Shown here: piece by piece, positions 9,371-14,424 of the stretch
Numbering within the stretch: position 1 is the stretch's first letter
Layout of the letters: every line of letters starts with the position of its first letter
NCBI GenBank assembly: GCA_027579435.1
Contig: JANBPK010000467.1
Coordinates: 1-14,424 of the forward strand
Direction of reading: 5' to 3'
From: Candolleomyces eurysporus
Taxonomy: Eukaryota > Basidiomycota > Agaricomycetes > Agaricales > Psathyrellaceae
Length of the DNA: 14,424 bases
Translations under genes and position numbers: made by a program
Notes under the pieces: generated by a model
Seen by the model: only the letters and a program-made list of their open reading frames with translations
What the model was told of the DNA's origin: nothing
Database searches by the model: none

Positions 9371-9843
9371 GGGGCGGTCGAAATGAAGGAAGGAAGGAGG
9401 CTGGACTGACCACGTTCCCGCAGCCTGAACGGTTTCATATCGACCACCTCGTGTGTTTGTGAGCTGTTTGTCGAGCGTCTATGCATGCTCATCTGACCCA
9501 GGGGACACCCAAAAAGGGGTAGGAGAGGCCCGGCACGTGCACGAACTGCTTCCCGGCGCAGCTCGATTCAGCTCCGTCCTACTTTCACTCCCCACCCTTC
9601 CGGCAGCCGCGGTGCTCTCATTCGAGCAACCGTACANTTCAAATTCAGGCCCAATACGCTCTCCCCCCCAAGCATCTTCGACAAACTCATCCTCCCCAAC
9701 CTCTCCTCCCTCAGTCATAAAGGACATCCTCGATCGCCTCCTCTTGCGCCTGTCGTTAATTTACGGGGTGTGAGCGCCTTCGGAAGCTCTGGCGTTCGGT
9801 AGACCAGTTTCAATCGGATTGGGATTTCTTGCCTTTCGACGCT
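9371..9843. other. NACHT upstream region with weak coding-like traces
   Basis: The part next to 9371 should hold the NACHT promoter. On the plus strand, about 9639-9750, one frame reads PSIFDKLILPNLSSLSHKG, which resembles leucine-rich segments of basidiomycete F-box proteins, and another at about 9779-9870 reads RLRKLWRSVDQFQSDWDFLP. They lie in different frames with stops between and an N at 9637. At best this is a decayed F-box/LRR-like gene; I would not annotate a CDS. Confidence 0.25.
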
Positions 9844-9931
9844 CCGTTATTGGTGGAGCTTGATCCTACGAATCCGCTGTCGATTGGAGTGCGTTGACGC
9901 ACCGTTACCAGTGGACCTTGATCCTACGAAT
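9844..9931 (+). repeat. Imperfect 30-bp direct repeat, 58-bp period
   Basis: Positions 9844-9873 and 9902-9931 match at 26 of 30 bases, sharing CCGTTA and the exact 15-mer CTTGATCCTACGAAT. A further shared piece follows, ATTGGAGTGCGTTGACGC (9883-9900) against ATTGAAGTGCGCTGACGC near 9964-9981, but with wider spacing, so the second unit carries an insertion. The period of 58 is not a multiple of three, so it shifts any frame that crosses it. Confidence 0.7.
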
Positions 9932-10047
9932 TGGAGGGCCCCTGGTGAGGAGCTTTGCTGCCAATTGAAGTGCGCTGACGCCTTTGGCATCCTCTTATAT
10001 CAGCGATCTGCAGGTTGTTTCGAGCGTTGGCGTGATGAAGGAGCTGC

Positions 10048-10551
10048 TTGAGGCTTCANGGGTTGATTTNGGGGATGGTTGGTAACGGGGATGTGGTCNA
10101 AAGCAGGAAGGATGGCGTTATTAGAAAAATAAGAAGCAGAAGGGGGGGGGAGGGGATTGAACCTCTAAACGTACCGATTCACATACTCCCTCTAAACCCT
10201 GTTCAACTCTCTATTCTTACCCTCCCATTCTCAGATTCAACTCGTGGAAGATTCGTCTCAACGATATCCACCGATTTCACCTACGCCTTCAGGTGCGCTG
10301 CTACGCCTATTATCGAGCCAACGCTACCAGGATTATCTTTGCAGAAAATGACCATCATTTTTTTCACTGCACCTGGTCACATTCTGGAACGGCCATCAGC
10401 TCTCATTGAATGTCTAGCCAAGGTTTCCCGGTTGACGCACCTCGTCTGCCTCGCACCTCCGTCGAACTGCGACTTGCGGATGTTCGAACTCTCGGATGGA
10501 CGGTTAGGGCTTGATGACGAGGTCTTGAAGGGGCCTCACCCTCGACGTTGA
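10048..10551 (+). other. Open frame with LRR-like hydrophobic pattern, probably not an intact gene
   Basis: A plus-strand frame ending at TGA 10549-10551 is open but contains three Ns (10059, 10070, 10099) and a G-rich tract at 10141-10156. Its second half, with APGHILERPSALIECLAKVS and then RLTHLVCLAPPS, has the leucine spacing seen in the LRR part of fungal F-box proteins. There is no F-box, no clear start and no homologous join to the traces upstream. I do not assign a function; it may be a gene relic or chance. Confidence 0.25.
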
Positions 10552-10684
10552 TGAAAATGGTGATAATCGCTCAGAAGAAGCGGGGCTACCAGTGTTTTCA
10601 TCCATTCCTCGAACAAATTGAAATTCACGAGCCACGGTACGATCGTTGGTTCTCTCAACCAAGCAGAGGATATGGATAGATTCC

Positions 10685-11330
10685 TCAGTTCGAAGCCATC
10701 CTCTCAAGTGTGCTCAAACTAGGAGTCGGTCTCGGAGTTGAGGAGGATTTTGAGTAGGAAAAGGGTTGTGTACGTCTCCGCTGGCTCTCTTGTGAAGCAA
10801 GCCCAAGGCTGACTAGATTTGGCAGGTCAGAGCATTCCAGAGGAACATGTCCAGACGTCTCGATTATTTGTGTGCAGAAACGGCATTTTCTCTGATCGTT
10901 GCCCGGCTTTGGGCGTACATGTCTGAGCACTTCGATGGGTAGCGGACGTTGACGTTTAACGAGTTGTAATTCTTGCAATCGCTCGTTTGTGCTTCAAGTG
11001 GCAACGGTCAGATCTTGTCTAAGCAACATTGCTACTTCTCGGGGGATCTCGAATTTCCCAGTCTACATCCAAGTAGAGCTTCTCTAAAGCATTGATTTCT
11101 CTCGTTGCACCCTCTCACTCCTCGCAGATCTTGATTAGGATACCAGCTTTCACCAGGGCGTCGTTTCTACATTTTTTGGATCGGAAGAGAGAAAAGGTAC
11201 CGTTAGGTGCATCCTTTTCTGTCCATTTCTGTCTACGCTCCTCGGGCAAACAGAATAGAACCCTCGCGTTCTGAGAGAGAGCACACGGATTTTCTCTCTA
11301 TTACGCACAAAAGTCTGATGTATTATAACC
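10685..11330 (-). pseudogene. Decayed C-terminus of a LINE-type reverse transcriptase ORF
   Basis: The minus strand from 10999 to 10685 reads NERLQELQLVKRQRPLPIEV, continues to KCRFCTQIIETSGHVPLEC and then DLPNLVSL. The spacing C-x2-C-x8-H-x4-C fits the zinc knuckle found downstream of reverse transcriptase in many fungal non-LTR elements, where CRFC...E(T/D)..H.L..C is a familiar form. Upstream of a TGA at about 11000 the frame continues as PREVAMLLRQDLTVAT, which fits the usual segment before the knuckle. Further up, a second frame (about 11330-11130) has LSQNARVLFCLPEERRQKW up to another TGA, then ALEKLYLDVDWE with a frame change. There are thus at least two stops and one frameshift: an old fragment, not a gene. 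No RT catalytic core is visible in the window. Confidence 0.5.
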
Positions 11331-11339
11331 GGCGATCCT

Positions 11340-11984
11340 CCTTCTATGATATGTCATTGATGGGCCACTCCTTGATTTTGTGTTATCCGCCGTAATGACC
11401 GTGGCGCCTCAGGCCTCAGTGTTTCGATAGCTCGTCTTTTATCTCGTCTTGGTATTGCCCTACTCCTGCTGCAAAAAGCTTCTTTTCTTCTAACCTTTCC
11501 TTCACCGAGTTCGCCGGCTACCATCCACTGCTCGAGTTTGATTAATCAAGTTGGCGACTGCACGACCGAGCACTGAGATTGAGGTCACATAGATACTGTT
11601 GAATAGATCGCATACGAGTTTACATAGATCTGAATCTCCTTTAACACTATTTCACGCAACCTGCCCAGCAATAACTTGACAATCCGTGCAGCACATTGTC
11701 TCGCGGCTCTACCGAGTTTATCAACCAGATATTTCCCTTGTAGACCGATTTATTTATTCACTTACGCTCTCTGTAAAGAGCCTCAATAGGCACTTCCATG
11801 GCCACTTGCCGAGTCGGGGGGCGCAACGTGCATATCGAAGCCACCAGGCTCTCCTGGAGAATTGGATGAACCAGTCAAATCAAGGATAGCCAACAGCAGC
11901 AGTCAGAGGAACTCACTCGAGTTCAGGTCTTGCGAGAACGGTGCGACGTGAGTGAGGGAACATACTAAGTCTATATAAATCAGA
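11340..11984. other. Unassigned stretch up to the duplication breakpoint
   Basis: The minus strand at about 11490-11421 reads KKLFAAGVGQYQDEIKDELS before a stop; it could be more of the degraded LINE but I cannot confirm this. Otherwise I see no gene, RNA or terminal repeat. Similarity to the first MSS1 locus begins abruptly at 11985. Confidence 0.35.
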
Positions 11985-13753
11985 CCAGTTTGGGGGCGAT
12001 GGTAAGGTCGCAATCGGCAATGTTACGTTCATGCTGAGGTTCAGGTGACAGCAAACTAAGTCCGAGCGTCTCGACGTCTGAAGGCAAGGGTGGCGAGGAC
12101 ATTGGTGACGAATCCACAAGATCGGATTTATTGAAGAGGAAGAAAGTGTTCTCCCGAGAGATTAGTTCTCGCCAGTGAGACGACGCCTCTGAGCCTAGGT
12201 CGTTGCGTTGCTGCTGCCGCTGTGCAGCTTCTGGGAAAGATAGCACGCAGGTCGAAATATCTGCAGTCTCCACACTGAAACCCAACTCATCAGTATCGAT
12301 GAAAGTAAGGAGAGAAGGAAAAGTATACGTGCGCCTTCTTTGCCCTCTCGATGCCAATCTTCTCCACAACATCCTGTCTTGCGTAGACAAGCCGTATCAG
12401 CGATAACCACTGGCAAACCACCAATATCCAGGGATAATTCAAGGATATCTCGTGTGGTGCCTGGGATGGGGGTGGCGATCGCCGCTTCACGTTGATTTAC
12501 AAGAAAAAATTATATTTCAGTCAATTGCGGCGCTCCAGAACAGAATGAAGCAGACACACATACCGAATAAATTCAGCAAACTGCTCTTCCCAGCATTCGG
12601 TGGTCCAAAAATCGCGGGCCAAATACCAGAACGCAAGAGCTCGCCCCTGCAGTGATTGTTCAAGTACCCTTGAATCGTATTCAAGACTTTCTGAACCCTC
12701 GATTTGGCGGTTTCATACACCCCTTTTTCGTTTCTTCGTCCCCCCCGACGTCGATGAGGGCCTTGACCTTTGGAAGGCTGGATATAACGTCTGCGCGGAG
12801 TTCCCCAAATTTTTGTTTGTAACGCCCTGAAATCGAAAGAGTGAGCCTCCCTTCGGTTGTACAGATGGGAACGGTACGCTGAACTCACCTCAGCAGCTCC
12901 GACAGGGACCTTCCTCTGCCCTTCCGTCTCTGCATCAATCAAATCCTTCAACCCCTCCACCTGCGTCAAATCTAGCCTCTCACTCAGATACGTGCGTCTT
13001 GTGAATTCTCCTGGCTCTGCAGATCGAAGAGTGGGTAGTTTGGAGAGTGCCGAGAGCACGGCTGAGATAACTGCACGGCCGGAATGGACGTGTAATTCAA
13101 CCACGTCTTTGGAGGTGAATGATTTTGGGTCTGTAGGGGGTCGAGTTTCAATTTGAGTGAGTTCCCAGGAACAGTTTGAAAGGAAGAAGGGCGGGGGACG
13201 TACCTTTGAAGTATGCGACTAACCCGTTGTCAATTGTCTCCCCACTCTCCGGGGGTACAATCCGACACCGTTGAAGCTTCCAAGGTGCTGGTTTGCTGAG
13301 CTTTCCTACCCACGTCACATCAGCTTTACTACTCATTCCATCAAGGTAGTCATTAGGATCCCACGTACCATTCGCAGAAGATGGAGAGTATGGCTTAACC
13401 ATCCTCCCCCACAACTCCTTCAACGCATCAGGACCCGAAATACATATTACACCCACACGCCTTCCCTGCGGGTGTGGATAACACGTAAATCGTGCTCTTC
13501 TGCGCATTTGAGGGTGATAATACGACACTTTCGCTATGAAGATCCGTCTCGGAGCTGCATTCAGGGCCAACCTTGGTGTGACGAGCTCATGCCACGATGC
13601 TGAAGAAACTCGAGGTCGTTTTAGCTCAGAGTGCGACTCATTGTTGAGGGCATTCGGACAAGTCCCTGACGTTGAGCCTACACTATTTTGAGAATAGATG
13701 GGTCTGGATAAAAGATGCCCAGGAAGTGTGCATCGTGGAGGAGACCACAACAT
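11985..13753 (-). pseudogene. Second MSS1 (MnmE-like GTPase) copy, truncated and disabled
   Basis: Five of seven exons of the MSS1 gene are repeated here in the same order and orientation: about 13753-13204, 13130-12889, 12826-12564, 12495-12333 and 12274-11985, with introns of the same length (73, 62, 58 nt where measured). Damage relative to the intact copy: a 1-nt deletion near 13543 and a 2-nt deletion near 13458 throw the folate-domain core (TIYALSTP region) out of frame; two single-base deletions in exon 3 (near 12818 and 12730) leave the P-loop GPPNAGKS out of frame with exon 2; the intron 3 acceptor is AA instead of AG (12498-12497); a 2-nt deletion lies near 12375; G3 DTAG has become DTAC; the intron 4 donor is GC (12332-12331); and the sequence ends before SLATGDG, so the last part of exon 5 and exons 6-7, including FCIGK, are absent. 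The long open frame across 13104-12517 exists only because reading through a 62-nt intron offsets the two deletions. Confidence 0.9.
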
Positions 13754-13941
13754 GCGGAGAGGCGTCAACAAACAAGTCTGACGGGATCAAACGCTCTCGA
13801 CGGAGCAGCTTGAGAGGTTGATCCGGTCCTCCAAGGTCGGTCTGCTGACACTATCCTCCGCACTCCGATGACTCAAACAATGTTGACAAGAAGAACAGTA
13901 TATTCAGGAGAGATGAGCGATAAAATATTGCTGATATTACA
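11985..13941. repeat. Segmental duplication, copy 2 (pseudogene side)
   Basis: This is the partner of 4898-6823. The left edge is sharp (shared CCAG then T-G5, unrelated to the left), while the right edge fades in an AT-rich block near 13941. Many substitutions and small deletions in both exons and introns indicate an old event. Confidence 0.88.
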
Positions 13942-14090
13942 GTCGTTTGCAAAATAAACTGCCAAACGATTTTGTCGAACGAGCGTGATTGATGGTCACA
14001 GAGCCCAATTCGGAACTACGAACCCAAGATCCGGAGACGCGTTTGGACAGGACCCCCGACAACCACCTAAAATGCCACTGCAATGTTGGA
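13942..14090. other. Spacer between MSS1 pseudogene upstream region and the Helitron end
   Basis: About 150 bp without coding features or similarity to the first MSS1 locus that I can see. It is the host flank on the 3' side of the proposed Helitron terminus. Confidence 0.4.
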
Positions 14091-14103
14091 CAAGCATAAT
14101 AAC

Positions 14104-14120
14104 CCGTGCCTACGGCACGG
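14104..14120 (-). terminator. Terminal hairpin of the Helitron 3' end
   Basis: CCGTGCC-TAC-GGCACGG forms a perfect 7-bp stem with a 3-nt loop, GC-rich within an AT-rich setting. In Helitrons such a hairpin just inside the 3' end acts as the rolling-circle transfer stop. It lies downstream of the helicase stop on the same strand, as expected. Confidence 0.7.
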
Positions 14121-14241
14121 CACATGCAAGTGTTTATCCCAGCATAAAAATAACATAGTGTTGGGGCACCTCCAATTTGTTGGAGCAATTGCATAATTAC
14201 TCAGGCTATGAGCNAAAAAATATCAGTCTATGATAGGGCTT

Positions 14242-14424
14242 CTAGTTCTTGGTAGTCAGTGGTTGACAATCATGATAATTATTAATAGGGCAAGTTGTAA
14301 TTTTAATCTTCTGAAGATTGCAAACAGCAACATAGAATTGATCATGTGTGAAGATGGGAGTTCTTGAGTCTTCAAACCAATATGCTTCACTAATTGAATT
14401 GCTGATAGTCACTATACAACTTGG
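14242..14424 (-). pseudogene. C-terminal end of Helitron RepHel (Pif1-like helicase), probably decayed
   Basis: The minus-strand frame enters from the window edge and stops at TAG 14244-14242. It contains SRTPIFTHDQFYVAVCN, matching the Pif1/Helitron helicase motif VI region, usually close to D.R.PVFTHGQ(L/F)YVA(L/V)SR. Upstream VTISNS sits where intact proteins have the motif V sequence MTINKSQG. The changes SR to CN after YVAV and GQ to DQ, together with loss of the KSQG form, suggest an inactive copy. Only 60 codons are visible, so the state of the rest is unknown. Confidence 0.65.

Larger units (their letters stand above)
14091..14424 (-). mobile_element. 3' end of a Helitron-like rolling-circle transposon
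   Basis: On the minus strand the last 60 codons of a Pif1/RepHel-type helicase are followed by about 120 bp of AT-rich non-coding DNA, a GC-rich 7-bp hairpin (14104-14120) and, 9 nt after the hairpin, CTTG then T (14094-14090). Helitrons end in a short hairpin followed by roughly ten bases and CTRR next to a host T. Here the terminal CTTG deviates from CTRR, so the exact boundary is uncertain. The element would extend beyond the right edge of the window, and its 5' end is not seen. Confidence 0.65.

Noticed and set aside
9479..9727. Acidic minus-strand open frame upstream of the NACHT gene, considered as a 5' exon.
   Set aside because: It contains an N, shows no family resemblance, and the ATG at 9370 already gives the expected N-terminal sequence for these proteins.
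10140..10180. GGTTCAATCCCC on the minus strand looks like a tRNA T-loop (B box).
   Set aside because: No matching acceptor stem, D-arm or anticodon arm could be folded upstream; the C-run simply reflects the G-rich tract.
12517..13104. A 195-codon minus-strand frame that looks like an intact MSS1 fragment.
   Set aside because: It reads through a 62-nt intron with proper splice sites; two exon deletions happen to restore the frame. It is part of the pseudogene.
11985..13941. MSS1 copy 2 as a processed retrocopy.
   Set aside because: Introns at the same places and similar upstream sequence are present, so it came from DNA duplication.
1..14424. CRISPR arrays, bacterial operons, rRNA genes or phage modules.
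   Set aside because: No regularly spaced repeats, bacterial ribosome sites or rRNA-like sequence were seen; the genes are spliced and fungal.

Overview
The window looks like a draft contig from a basidiomycete, most likely an Agaricomycete. The reasons are many short GT-AG introns (about 49-95 nt), compact and often convergent genes, a NACHT NTPase of the kind that is abundant in mushroom genomes, and fungal gene identities throughout. All gene models here were spliced by eye. Six ambiguous bases (1857, 9637, 10059, 10070, 10099, 14214) show that local sequence quality is uneven.

Left part (1-6823), conserved housekeeping genes: the 3' end of an unrecognised, weakly PPR-like gene (+); the mitochondrial translation initiation factor IF-3 (-), whose frame breaks exactly at an N; a divergently transcribed 3-ketosteroid reductase of ergosterol synthesis (ERG27 family, +, four exons); and a complete seven-exon gene for the mitochondrial MnmE/MSS1/GTPBP3 tRNA-modification GTPase (-), about 597-618 aa. 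IF-3 and MSS1 both serve mitochondrial protein synthesis. The first gene may do so too, but this is not shown.

Middle part (6824-11984), accessory: a complete three-exon NACHT P-loop NTPase (-, about 558 aa); a stretch with little coding signal, several Ns and a 58-bp-period direct repeat; and the broken C-terminal end of a LINE-type reverse transcriptase ORF (-) with a CCHC-like zinc knuckle.

Right part (11985-14424): a second, decayed copy of the MSS1 gene in the same orientation as the first, including its promoter-proximal region but lacking the C-terminus. It carries several frameshifts, an AG-to-AA splice acceptor, a GT-to-GC donor and a G3-motif change, so I call it a pseudogene. About 150 bp beyond it lies what looks like the 3' end of a Helitron: the last 60 codons of a Pif1-like RepHel helicase followed by a GC-rich terminal hairpin.

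Taken together, a conserved mitochondrial/sterol gene block passes into a rearranged accessory interval. That interval is bounded by two direct copies of a roughly 2-kb MSS1 segment and holds a NACHT gene and transposon remains. I did not find a multi-gene system that I could call new. The most informative items are the MSS1 duplication and decay, the Helitron end beside it, and a 63-nt in-frame candidate intron present in both MSS1 copies.
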